Shown: piece after piece, positions 1 through 6,515 of the stretch | Position numbering within the stretch: position 1 is the first letter of the stretch | Layout of the letters: every line of letters starts with the position of its first letter | Source of the DNA: Clostridia bacterium | GTDB taxonomy: Bacteria; Bacillota; Clostridia; Oscillospirales; CAG-272 | Assembly (NCBI GenBank): GCA_017407375.1 | Contig: JAFQWT010000142.1 | Span: 1-17,923, forward strand | Direction of reading: 5' to 3' | DNA length: 17,923 nt | Program-made: the position numbers and the translations under genes | Notes under the pieces: model-generated | Seen by the model: only the letters and a program-made list of their open reading frames with translations | Told to the model about the DNA's origin: nothing | Databases searched by the model: none

Positions 1-1
1 C

Positions 2-703
2 TTCAAGGCCTGCGCCTCGCTGGAAACGGTGGTGCTGGGTGACACCTCGCCCTTCACGCTGGTGGATGGCATCCTTACGGTGAATGACGAGCTGATCCTC
101 GTCCCCGCCAAGAGAGCTACCCCCGTCCCGATGACGGGCATCACGAAGATCCGTGACTATGCGCTCGCGGGCTGCACCGCCCTCACGGCGATCAACCTTT
201 CGGATGTTGAGGAGATCGGCAGCTACGCCTTCCTTGGCTGCACGGGCCTCCTTCAGGTCGCCATCCCCGCCGACTGCAACGTTGGTGATTACGCCTTCTC
301 GGGCTGCACGGGTCTTACGGACCTTATGGCCGATGCCTCGGCCGAGTTCGGCTCGGGCGCCTTCGCGGGCTGCACGTCGGTCGCATCGGCGATCCTCCCC
401 ACCGAGGCCCTTGCCTCGCTTCCCAAGGACAGTCTTGTCAACCTGTACGTGAACGGCGGCGATACCATCGGTAAGCGCGCCTTCTACGCGGAGAAGAACC
501 TCCGGTGCGTCGTCCTCGCCGAGAGCGTGACCACCGTGGGTGCCAACGCCTTCTTCGGCTGCGACAACGCCATCATCTTCTGTGAGGCGGCCGCAGCTCC
601 CCAGGGCTTTACCGCCGGCTGGTCGGGCGCCTGCCCCGTCTTTTACGGGGGTGCCTGGAGCTGGGTCGAGGGCCTGCCCGTCCCGAACGCCCCGCAGTCT
701 TGA
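2..703 (+). CDS. BspA-like leucine-rich-repeat surface protein, 3' part only
   Basis: The frame is open from base 2, so the gene begins upstream of the window and only the last ~233 residues are present. They form imperfect repeats of about 22-25 residues with the pattern 'I..yAF.GC..L....iP', for example GSYAFLGCTGLLQVAIP, GDYAFSGCTGLTDL and GSGAFAGCTSV. This is the signature of BspA-type (LRR_5) repeats. Such proteins are normally exported and cell-surface or secreted, binding host or matrix ligands. The signal peptide and any anchor are outside the window, so location is inferred from the family. The repeats end near 'FFGCDNAIIFC', and a short Trp-containing tail (AWSWVEGLPVP) closes the protein. 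No membrane anchor or sortase motif is visible at this C-terminus. A strong terminator follows directly. Confidence 0.85.
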   Translation, partial: FKACASLETVVLGDTSPFTLVDGILTVNDELILVPAKRATPVPMTGITKIRDYALAGCTALTAINLSDVEEIGSYAFLGCTGLLQVAIPADCNVGDYAFSGCTGLTDLMADASAEFGSGAFAGCTSVASAILPTEALASLPKDSLVNLYVNGGDTIGKRAFYAEKNLRCVVLAESVTTVGANAFFGCDNAIIFCEAAAAPQGFTAGWSGACPVFYGGAWSWVEGLPVPNAPQS

Positions 704-707
704 TACG

Positions 708-741
708 AAAAAAGAGAGCAACCGCGGTTGCTCTCTTTTTT
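708..741 (+). terminator. Intrinsic terminator of the LRR gene
   Basis: A perfect inverted repeat centred at 724/725 (AGAGAGCAACCG / CGGTTGCTCTCT) starts 5 nt after the stop codon and ends in a run of T. The A-tract on the left arm also pairs with this run. The next promoter's -35 begins 5 nt further on, so transcription is punctuated here. Confidence 0.9.
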
Positions 742-745
742 TCTC

Positions 746-774
746 TTGACTTTTCTCCCCACCTGTGGTAAAAT
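746..774 (+). promoter_or_regulatory. Sigma-A promoter of the two-gene membrane operon
   Basis: TTGACT (746-751), a 17-nt spacer, then TAAAAT (769-774). Transcription would begin near 781, about 20 nt before the ATG at 801, leaving room for the AAGGAGG at 790-796. Confidence 0.8.
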
Positions 775-800
775 CTTCCTTGTCTTCTCAAGGAGGTCGT

Positions 801-1619
801 ATGAACGCTTTTGAACGCTTTGTTTTTCTTTTACAAGGAAAGATCGCAACGCCCGTGCCTTACGGGTGGTACCATCTTGTCTGCCTTGCCCTGACCGTGG
901 GCCTTACGGTCCTTCTCTGTCTTCGCTGCCGTGATGCGGGGGAAAGGACGGTCGACCGCCTCCTTTTCGTCGCGTGGCTTCTTATGGTGGTGGCCGAGGT
1001 CTATAAGCAGATCGTCTTTTCTATGGACGTTACGGACGGCGTCGCCACGTGGAGCTATTCCTGGTATTCCTTCCCCTATCAGTTCTGCTCAACGCCCATT
1101 TACGTGCTGCCCTTTGCCATCCTTGGCCGCGGGCGTGTGCGGGAGGCGGCACTTGCGTTTATGATGAGCTTTTCGCTGTTTGGGGGTCTTGCCGTGATGG
1201 TCTACCCCGGGGACGTGTACGTTCCAACGCTCGGTGTGGATGTGCAGACCATGCTCCACCACGGGCTGCAGGTGGTGCTGGGCATCTACCTTGCCGTTTA
1301 CCTTCGCCATCGGCTCGGCCTTCGCCATTTCGCCAAGGCGCTCCCCGTCTTTGCGGTGGCCGTGGCCCTTGCGCTTTTGTTGAACGTTACGGTCTACCAC
1401 GCGCTGGCCGCGTCCGGCGGTGAGGTGCCGACCTTCAATATGTTTTTCATCAGCCCCTATTTTGACTGCACCCTGCCTCTTGTCGGGGCGATCAGTGCCG
1501 CTCTGCCTTACCCTGTGTTTTTGCTTGTGTACCTTGTGGGCTTTTCGCTGGCGGCCTTCATCGTTTACGGTGCGGTGTGGGGGCTTTACCGCCTGACGCA
1601 AAGGCGGGGTGCGGCATGA
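801..1619 (+). CDS. YwaF/TMEM164-like (TIGR02206) integral membrane protein
   Basis: A 272-residue polytopic membrane protein with about seven hydrophobic segments. The start is ATG at 801, behind AAGGAGG with a 4-nt gap. Its layout matches the bacterial YwaF/TP0381 family, related to eukaryotic TMEM164. An aromatic/Pro segment with a Cys (FPYQFCSTPIYVLPFA, Cys96) is followed by a loop with HH (MLHHGLQVV, His153/154), and later come Asn213 (TFNMFF) and a Tyr/Asp pair (SPYFDC). In human TMEM164 an equivalent Cys is reported as needed for acyl transfer to lyso-ether phospholipids. A similar acyltransferase role here is inference. It overlaps the next gene by 4 nt (ATGA), implying translational coupling. 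The family call is fairly secure, the function is not. Confidence 0.75.
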   Translation: MNAFERFVFLLQGKIATPVPYGWYHLVCLALTVGLTVLLCLRCRDAGERTVDRLLFVAWLLMVVAEVYKQIVFSMDVTDGVATWSYSWYSFPYQFCSTPIYVLPFAILGRGRVREAALAFMMSFSLFGGLAVMVYPGDVYVPTLGVDVQTMLHHGLQVVLGIYLAVYLRHRLGLRHFAKALPVFAVAVALALLLNVTVYHALAASGGEVPTFNMFFISPYFDCTLPLVGAISAALPYPVFLLVYLVGFSLAAFIVYGAVWGLYRLTQRRGAA

Positions 1620-2329
1620 GGGGGCGTTCGCTCGTTTGGCTCCTTGCGCTCTATCTGCCGACCGAGCTGCTGTTGGCCTTCCTTTTGCACACGCAGTCTC
1701 CCTCTTACCCCTTTTCCTATGCCTCAGTCGTTCTTGCCGCGCTCGCTTGCCTCGCCCTCTACGAGCCAACGCCAAACTGGCTTCTCACCGCCACCGCCCT
1801 CCTGTTTACGCTGGGGGCCGACCTTTTTCTTGTGGTGCTGGATGCGCATTACACGGTGGCGATGCTTCTTTTCTCGGTCACACAGCTGGCGTACGCCGCG
1901 CGTTTGTCTCTCGGGGAAGGAAAGCGCCTTCGCCGCGTGCAGCTCTCTGTACGCGCGGCCGCCGTCCTTGCGGCTGTTTCGGCGACCGTTGCCGTCCTTG
2001 GTAAGGACACCGATGCCCTGGCTGTGATCGCGCTCTTTTACTTCGCCAATCTCCTCACCAATGCCGCCTTTGCCGCCGCCAAGTGGCGGCGTGCGCCGCT
2101 GTTCGCCATAGGGCTATGGCTCTTTGTCCTCTGTGATATCTTCGTTGGCTTCGGTATGCTTGGGGAATACCTTCCGCTGGGGGACGGCGCCCTCCTCAGC
2201 TTCCTTGCCGACCCGCCCCTCAACATGGCGTGGGTGTTTTACCTCCCCTCGCAGGTGCTGCTCTCTTTGTCGTTTTTGCACCGCGACCGGCTCCGCATCT
2301 CCAAAAGCACCCCCCTTCCTTTTCATTAA
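1616..2329 (+). CDS. YhhN/TMEM86-like membrane protein (possible lysoplasmalogenase family)
   Basis: A 237-residue protein with about eight hydrophobic segments. Its ATG overlaps the upstream stop codon (ATGA), so the two genes form one translational unit. Two intramembrane Asp motifs resemble YhhN/TMEM86: TLGADLFLV (Asp69) and WLFVLCDIFVGFG (Asp174). The latter is followed by a YhhN-like end with Tyr and Gln (WVFYLPSQVLLSLS, Tyr209, Gln213). Family members are lysoplasmalogenases that cleave the vinyl-ether bond of lysoplasmalogens, and two Asp residues are reported essential in the mammalian enzyme. The His usually seen after the first Asp motif appears to be Gln here (SVTQLAYAARL), so assignment is tentative. 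Pairing with a TMEM164-like protein makes a lipid-remodelling role attractive but unproven. Confidence 0.55.
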   Translation: MRGRSLVWLLALYLPTELLLAFLLHTQSPSYPFSYASVVLAALACLALYEPTPNWLLTATALLFTLGADLFLVVLDAHYTVAMLLFSVTQLAYAARLSLGEGKRLRRVQLSVRAAAVLAAVSATVAVLGKDTDALAVIALFYFANLLTNAAFAAAKWRRAPLFAIGLWLFVLCDIFVGFGMLGEYLPLGDGALLSFLADPPLNMAWVFYLPSQVLLSLSFLHRDRLRISKSTPLPFH

Positions 2330-2330
2330 A

Positions 2331-2364
2331 AAAAGCCGAGATTGATAACTCAATCTCGGCTTTT
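2331..2364. terminator. Bidirectional terminator between the membrane operon and the XRE gene
   Basis: GCCGAGATTGA (2335-2345), loop TAAC, TCAATCTCGGC (2350-2360), flanked by A-rich sequence on the left and TTTT on the right. On the minus strand the 2327-2334 A-run becomes a U-tract, so it can also stop the convergent XRE gene ending at 2379. Confidence 0.9.
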
Positions 2365-2378
2365 CGCGTTGCCGCCCT

Positions 2379-2621
2379 TTATTCAATATCAAGATTTTCA
2401 AAAAGAAAGGTATCGTTATCCAAAAACTCAAGGACCGTCATGCCAAACCCATGCGCCAAGCGCAAAACGGTGGAAAGTGTTACCGTCTTGCTTTTTCCAC
2501 TCATGATCCATTGCATGTGACCGTGTGGAATACCCGAAAGCTGCTCCAAGCGGTATTGCGTTATCCTTTTCTCGGCCAAAAGGGCAAGGACCCTTTTCGC
2601 TACGGCGTCATTGACAGTCAC
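2379..2621 (-). CDS. Small XRE-family helix-turn-helix regulator
   Basis: An 80-residue single-domain DNA-binding protein. The HTH lies in ITQYRLEQLSGIPHGHMQWI, followed by the helix VTLSTVLRLAHGFGMTVLEF, as in Cro/C1-type regulators common in Clostridia. I chose the GTG at 2621, because it has a G-run (2628-2633) as ribosome site 6 nt upstream and the family pattern starts at 'VNDAVAKRV'. An in-frame ATG at 2663 would add 14 unconserved residues. It would sit where a TATAAT-based transcript would start, with no leader. There is no partner gene next to it, so it may be an orphan regulator. Target unknown. The end of the gene shares the terminator at 2331-2364. Confidence 0.8.
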   Translation of the reverse strand: MTVNDAVAKRVLALLAEKRITQYRLEQLSGIPHGHMQWIMSGKSKTVTLSTVLRLAHGFGMTVLEFLDNDTFLFENLDIE

Positions 2622-2668
2622 GGCGTACCCCCCGAAAGAATGGATGCGAAAGTTTACTTCCATACTTC

Positions 2669-2674
2669 ATTATA
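2669..2674 (-). promoter_or_regulatory. Possible -10 box for the XRE gene
   Basis: TATAAT on the minus strand, placing the transcript start near 2662. There is no good -35 at 16-18 nt; a TTGACA sits only 7 nt upstream of the -10. The repeated words TACTTCCAT (2655-2663 and 2704-2712) and CATACTTC (2661-2668 and 2702-2709) flank this region and could be regulator binding sites. Confidence 0.4.
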
Positions 2675-2788
2675 GGTATTTTGTCAAAAAATATAAGAAT
2701 GCATACTTCCATATCCGCAATTTTTGCTGTTATATTCTTTCTGGTGATCCTGTCTTTTTTTAATGTCCTCTCTTTGGCAAAGTTTTCT

Positions 2789-4036
2789 TTACCCCCCGTG
2801 CGCCCTGACAATGCGCCCGGCGGCGGAAAGCGTTGCCAGGAGAGAGGGCGAAAGGTGGACGGCGGGGTAGAGCGTTACGCCGCAAAGGCCGTAGGGCTCC
2901 AGGAGGGACAGCTTTTCAAGGAGCGTTCCCGCATCCTCAAAAAAGGCGATGCGGCGCCCTCCCTCCTCCTCGTAGGCGAGGTAAGCGTGGCGGCCGACGG
3001 GGTCAAGGGCAATGGCGGCGCCGCGCTCGGCGGCAAGGCGCGTGACCTCGGCAGCGGGGAAGACCCTCCCCGCGCCGCCCCCCACGGGAAAGTCGGTGGC
3101 ACGGGTCGAAAGTCCCAAAAGCAGCTTTTGCGGGCGCACCGCCTCTGCCGCCACACGTACGGCCGCGGCCACCTTGTCGTAGGGGGCCTCGGGCTCGGGC
3201 CTTCCGTAACGTGAGGAAAAGCCGTAGGTCTCGAGCGAGAGGGCCCCGGCCGCCCGACCGAGGGCGCGGAGCGCTTCCTTTGGCTCGGCAGGGGGCGGCT
3301 GGGAGAGCATCACGGTGGCGGCGTGGCCAAGGCGGCGGCGCAGGAGCATCACAAAGCTGCGGTGCGCGCCCTCGCACGCGGTGGGCACAAAGGGAAGATC
3401 CAGGAAAACGCCGCCGTAGCCCCGCTCGGTAAGTAGGGAAGAGAGCGCCTCCGCGGCGGTGCGTGCCGCCGTCTCGCTCCCGTAGAACTCCGCGGCGGTG
3501 GCCTCCTCCTCCGCGGCGGTCTCTCCCCGAAAGCAAAGACCCAGCAGCGGCACCGCCCCACCCGCCCGGGTGGCGGCCACGGCGGCGGCATCGGCGGGCG
3601 GCGTCAGCTCTCCGTTTGGCCCAAGGCGGCAGGAGAGCAGGGCAAGAAAGGTAAGATACGGGAGTACGGGGCGCAGGGTCTCCCCGTCGGTCTCGGCCTC
3701 GGCCACCCCCGTCACGACCAGGGAGGTGCGCGGCGGTGCCGCCCGCGAGAGGGTGAGCGTCATGCCCTCGTACAGCTCCTCACCGCGGCAAAGCGGCGGG
3801 TTCTCCCGCAAAAGCGCGCCAAGTGTCAGGCCGTTCCTTGCGGCAATACTCCGTGGCGTGTCCCCTGCCCTGACGTGATAGGTCCTCCCGGGTAGAGAGA
3901 TGAGCAGGGCCTGCCCCTCGGTCAGCGCCTCTCCCTCGGTCAGCCCGTTGTCGGCGGCCAGCGCGGTGGGCAGGATCCCGTGCTCACGCGCCACACGGCT
4001 GAGCGTCTCCCCCCGTTTTACGCGATGTATGGTCAT
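2789..4036 (-). CDS. LysM-LysM-GH18 protein of the YaaH/SleL spore type, catalytic Glu apparently lost
   Basis: 415 residues from ATG at 4036, with a GGGAG ribosome site about 8 nt upstream. Two LysM domains (about 3-47, VKRGETLSRVAREHG; and 52-96, HVRAGDTPRSIAARNG) would bind peptidoglycan. A GH18-like barrel spans roughly 105-410. Homology to YaaH/SleL shows in ETYGFSSRYGRPEPEAPYDKV (267-288), in LLLGLSTRATDFPV and in IAFFEDAGTLLEKL. These relatives are N-acetylglucosaminidases acting on spore cortex peptidoglycan. They lack signal peptides, as this protein does. The catalytic strand, normally ending xxDxE, reads GGVFLDLP (208-215), so the acid/base Glu seems to be Pro215. It may be a non-catalytic cortex-binding protein. 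It is very Ala/Arg-rich and diverged. No clear terminator follows its stop. Confidence 0.8.
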   Translation of the reverse strand: MTIHRVKRGETLSRVAREHGILPTALAADNGLTEGEALTEGQALLISLPGRTYHVRAGDTPRSIAARNGLTLGALLRENPPLCRGEELYEGMTLTLSRAAPPRTSLVVTGVAEAETDGETLRPVLPYLTFLALLSCRLGPNGELTPPADAAAVAATRAGGAVPLLGLCFRGETAAEEEATAAEFYGSETAARTAAEALSSLLTERGYGGVFLDLPFVPTACEGAHRSFVMLLRRRLGHAATVMLSQPPPAEPKEALRALGRAAGALSLETYGFSSRYGRPEPEAPYDKVAAAVRVAAEAVRPQKLLLGLSTRATDFPVGGGAGRVFPAAEVTRLAAERGAAIALDPVGRHAYLAYEEEGGRRIAFFEDAGTLLEKLSLLEPYGLCGVTLYPAVHLSPSLLATLSAAGRIVRAHGG

Positions 4037-4051
4037 GCATGCTCTCCCTTC

Positions 4052-4132
4052 GTCGGTATTCCCCAACAGTATATGCCGAGAAAAAAGAAGGTGTGACGGT
4101 ATGCTCCCCGCCCCTTGGGGAATACTACCGAC
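4052..4132. repeat. Long inverted repeat between the GH18 and enolase genes
   Basis: Left arm GTCGGTATTCCCCAA (4052-4066) and right arm TTGGGGAATACTACCGAC (4115-4132) are inverted copies; the right arm has 3 extra bases. They are separated by 48 nt and sit within the 118-bp divergent intergenic space. This could be a paired operator or a structured leader. Confidence 0.7.
4068..4075 (-). promoter_or_regulatory. Possible mother-cell sigma (E/K) -10 element of the LysM-GH18 gene
   Basis: CATATACT on the minus strand is close to the -10 of sporulation sigma-E (CATACAnT) and also fits CATAnnnT of sigma-K. The -35 region is weak. The site is about 32 nt upstream of the start codon, consistent with a spore-stage gene. 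No sigma-A promoter was found for either divergent gene. Confidence 0.35.
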
Positions 4133-4154
4133 AAAGCCATAACGGAGGTAGACT

Positions 4155-5417
4155 ATGCAAAAAATACAGATCGTCCGCGCATCGGCCAGAGAGATCCTCG
4201 ATTCGCGCGGGAACCCCACGGTGGAGGCCAGCGTCTTCCTTTCCACGGGAGCCGTGGGGGTGGCGGCGGTGCCCTCGGGCGCCTCCACGGGAAGCTATGA
4301 GGCGCACGAGCTACGCGACAGTGGCCGCAGCCGCTACGGTGGCCGCGGCGTCTTGGGGGCTGTCGATAACGTCCAAAGGATCATCTCGCCCGCCATCTCG
4401 GGCATGAGCGCCCTCGACCAGGAGGAGCTGGACGTCACGATGTGCCTTCTCGACGGTACCGAGGATAAAAGCCGCCTGGGAGCCAACGCCACCCTGGCCG
4501 TCAGTCTGGCGGCGGCGCGCGGGGCGGCGGCCGCCCTCGGACTGCCCCTTTTCCGCTATATCGGCGGGGCACGGGCGCGGCGAATGCCGATCCCGATGAT
4601 GAACGTCCTAAACGGCGGCGCCCATGCCGACAACAACCTTGACGTGCAGGAGTTCATGCTGGTGCCCGTGGGCGCGCGGAGCTTTGAGGAGGCCCTCCGC
4701 ATGGGGAGCGAGATCTATCACGCCCTCGGCGCGATCTTAGAGAAAAAGGGGCTCTCGACCGCCGTGGGAGACGAAGGTGGCTACGCCCCGATGCTGCCGG
4801 GCTGTGAGGCGGCGCTGGATCTGCTTTGCGATGCCATTGCCGCCGCGGGGTACGATACCGAGCGTGTCCGCATCTCGCTGGATGCCGCCGCCAGCGAGTG
4901 GCAGACCGAGGACGGCGGCTATTTCCTACCGAAGGAGGGGCGCCACACTACCGCCGCCGAGCTCTCCGACTATTGGCAGGCACTGTGCCACGAGTACCCC
5001 ATCTATTCGATCGAGGATGCCCTCGCGGAGGATGACCTTGTCGGCTGGGCGGGCCTCACCGACCGCCTTGGCGAGCGGCTCCTGCTTGTCGGTGACGATC
5101 TTTTCGTGACCAATGAGGACCGCCTGCGCCTCGGCATGGAGAAGGGCGCCGCCAACGCCGTGCTCGTCAAGCCCAACCAGATCGGTACCTTGACCGAGAC
5201 CCTCCGCGTTTGTGACCTCGCCGCTGAGCATGGGTATCGGTCGGTCATGTCGCACCGCTCGGGGGAGACCGAGGACACCACCATTGCCGATCTGGCCGTG
5301 GGGGTCGGGTGCGGGCTGATCAAGGCGGGCGCCCCCTGCCGCAGTGAGCGGGTGGCCAAGTACAACCGCCTATTGAAGATCGAGGCCTCGCTCTTCCGCG
5401 GCGGCCGCTACGGCTGA
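4155..5417 (+). CDS. eno: Enolase (phosphopyruvate hydratase)
   Basis: A 420-residue cytoplasmic glycolytic enzyme interconverting 2-phosphoglycerate and phosphoenolpyruvate. The start is ATG at 4155 with GGAGG 6 nt before. All key elements are visible: the mobile loop SGAST (41-45), H157 in GGAHADNN, E207 in VGDEGG, Mg ligands D243 (SLDAAASEW), E287 (SIEDAL) and D314 (GDDLFVTN), and catalytic K339. The substrate-binding MSHRSGETED (H367) and K390 (LIKAGAPCRSER) are also present. The catalytic Lys motif reads LVKPNQIGT, where LIKxNQIGT is usual. The protein is about 10 residues shorter than typical bacterial enolases at the C-terminus, but looks active. It is not in a glycolytic operon. It is divergent from the LysM-GH18 gene across the inverted repeat, and no convincing sigma-A promoter is seen upstream. 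Only a weak hairpin (5426-5442, then TTTTTT at 5445-5450) follows. Confidence 0.95.
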   Translation: MQKIQIVRASAREILDSRGNPTVEASVFLSTGAVGVAAVPSGASTGSYEAHELRDSGRSRYGGRGVLGAVDNVQRIISPAISGMSALDQEELDVTMCLLDGTEDKSRLGANATLAVSLAAARGAAAALGLPLFRYIGGARARRMPIPMMNVLNGGAHADNNLDVQEFMLVPVGARSFEEALRMGSEIYHALGAILEKKGLSTAVGDEGGYAPMLPGCEAALDLLCDAIAAAGYDTERVRISLDAAASEWQTEDGGYFLPKEGRHTTAAELSDYWQALCHEYPIYSIEDALAEDDLVGWAGLTDRLGERLLLVGDDLFVTNEDRLRLGMEKGAANAVLVKPNQIGTLTETLRVCDLAAEHGYRSVMSHRSGETEDTTIADLAVGVGCGLIKAGAPCRSERVAKYNRLLKIEASLFRGGRYG

Positions 5418-5481
5418 TGGGACCAAAAGCCCACAGCGCTTTCATTTTTTAACGGCCCTTCGCGGCGTGGCCCCCCTTGCC

Positions 5482-5510
5482 TTGACAAACGCGCGTTTTT
5501 TTGGTATAAA
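5482..5510 (+). promoter_or_regulatory. Sigma-A promoter of the HAD phosphatase gene
   Basis: TTGACA (5482-5487), 17-nt spacer, TATAAA (5505-5510), about 30 nt before the ATG at 5542. Confidence 0.88.
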
Positions 5511-5541
5511 TAAGGAGTGAATACTGTGTAAGGAGCTTCTT

Positions 5542-6333
5542 ATGGACCTTAAAAAGCTGCGCTGTCTTGTCCTGGATATGGATGGCACCGTGTACCTTGG
5601 CAACCGCCTCATCGGGGAAATGGACAAGACCCTGGCCGCCCTCCGCCGCCACGGGATCCGCCTTTGCTATTTCACCAACAATTCCTCAAAAAACGCCAAG
5701 GATTATGAAGAAAAGCTCACGCGCCTCGGCCTTTATGACAGTCGCGACACCGTCTATACCTCGGCCATGGCCACGGTGTCCTATCTGAATGCCCACCACC
5801 GCGGCAAAAGCGTGTACCTCCTCGCCACCCCCACCGTGCGGGAGGCGTTCCTTGAGGGCGGGATCCCGCTCACCGAGGAGGGGGCCGATATCGTGGTCCT
5901 GGCCTACGACACCACCCTGACCTTTGAGCGCCTGCGCGTCGCCAACGAGCACCTCTGCCGCGGCGCCCTCTATATTGCCACCCACCCCGACATGGTCTGC
6001 CCCACCGAGGGCATCCCGATGCCCGACGTCGGCTCGTTTATCAAGCTTCTTGAGGGCTCCTCGGGCCGTGTGCCGGACGTGGTCATCGGCAAGCCGAACG
6101 CCCTCGCCGGTGAGGCCATCATGGCGGCCGTCGGCTGTGCGCAGGAGGAGATCGCCATGGTGGGCGACCGCCTCTATACCGACATCCGCTTTGGCATCAA
6201 CGCGGGCTTTGGCTCGATCCTCGTCCTCTCGGGCGAGACCACAAGGGAGATGCTGGACGCCTCGGACGTCACCCCCTCGCTCGTCCTTGATAGCTTAAAT
6301 GACCTGCCCGCCCTCCTCGGGATCACCCCCTGA
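5542..6333 (+). CDS. HAD-superfamily subclass IIA phosphatase (NagD/p-nitrophenylphosphatase type)
   Basis: A 263-residue cytoplasmic phosphatase. The start is ATG at 5542 behind AAGGAG with a 7-nt gap. HAD motif I is LDMDGTVYLG with nucleophile Asp12 and acid/base Asp14. Motif II is FTNNSS (Thr45, Asn46), the NagD-type TNN signature. The motif III Lys is K184 in VIGKPNA, and motif IV is MVGDRLYTDIRFG (Asp209, Asp214). The cap between about residues 75 and 175 is the C2 type of subclass IIA. Such enzymes dephosphorylate sugar phosphates, nucleotides or damaged metabolites. The substrate cannot be read from sequence, and neighbours (enolase, tRNA-Lys) do not narrow it. Monocistronic, with its own promoter. 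Only a weak hairpin (6338-6353) precedes the tRNA promoter. Confidence 0.88.
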   Translation: MDLKKLRCLVLDMDGTVYLGNRLIGEMDKTLAALRRHGIRLCYFTNNSSKNAKDYEEKLTRLGLYDSRDTVYTSAMATVSYLNAHHRGKSVYLLATPTVREAFLEGGIPLTEEGADIVVLAYDTTLTFERLRVANEHLCRGALYIATHPDMVCPTEGIPMPDVGSFIKLLEGSSGRVPDVVIGKPNALAGEAIMAAVGCAQEEIAMVGDRLYTDIRFGINAGFGSILVLSGETTREMLDASDVTPSLVLDSLNDLPALLGITP

Positions 6334-6355
6334 AGCGCCTTTTTTGCAAAAGGAC

Positions 6356-6384
6356 TTGACAAAACTCTCGCCGTGTGCTATCAT
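6356..6384 (+). promoter_or_regulatory. Sigma-A promoter of tRNA-Lys
   Basis: TTGACA (6356-6361), 17-nt spacer, TATCAT (6379-6384), 17 nt upstream of the mature tRNA 5' end. Confidence 0.85.
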
Positions 6385-6401
6385 AATGGGGCGTGAATTA
6401 T

Positions 6402-6477
6402 GCCCCTGTAGCTCAGATGGTAGAGCACTTGACTTTTAATCAAGGTGTCCGGAGTTCGAGTCTCCGCAGGAGCACCA
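6402..6477 (+). tRNA. tRNA-Lys(TTT)
   Basis: 76 nt including encoded CCA (6475-6477). It has a D-arm GCTC/GAGC, an anticodon arm CTTGA-CTTTTAA-TCAAG with anticodon TTT, and a T-arm CGGAG-TTCGAGT-CTCCG. The acceptor stem GCCCCTG/CAGGAGC has one C-A mismatch (pair 3-70), unusual for a housekeeping tRNA. Its own promoter lies upstream and a terminator starts at the final A of CCA. The 3' half is part of a 59-bp direct repeat. Confidence 0.93.
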
Positions 6478-6515
6478 ACCAAAAAGGACGTCCCAAGGAC
6501 GTCCTTTTTGGTTTA
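6457..6515 (+). repeat. Direct repeat copy 1: tRNA-Lys T-arm, acceptor, CCA and terminator
   Basis: These 59 bases starting CGAGTCTCCGCAGG are repeated identically at 6648-6706, exactly 191 bp downstream. This copy completes the functional tRNA. Confidence 0.93.
6477..6513 (+). terminator. Terminator of tRNA-Lys
   Basis: 17-bp perfect stem, AACCAAAAAGGACGTCC (6477-6493), loop CAA, then its complement ending CTTTTTGGTT (6497-6513). It begins at the last base of the tRNA. Confidence 0.9.

Noticed and set aside
4037..4288. 84-residue N-terminal extension of the LysM-GH18 protein
   Set aside because: It would run through the divergent promoter region and into the enolase gene. The ATG at 4036 has a ribosome site and starts right at the LysM domain.
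5418..5481. Strong terminator after enolase
   Set aside because: Only a five-pair AAAGC/GCTTT stem before TTTTTT (5445-5450). It may act weakly but is not convincing.
6338..6353. CCTTTT-TTGC-AAAAGG hairpin as terminator of the HAD gene
   Set aside because: A six-pair AT-rich stem without a following T-run is too weak to call, and it abuts the tRNA-Lys promoter.
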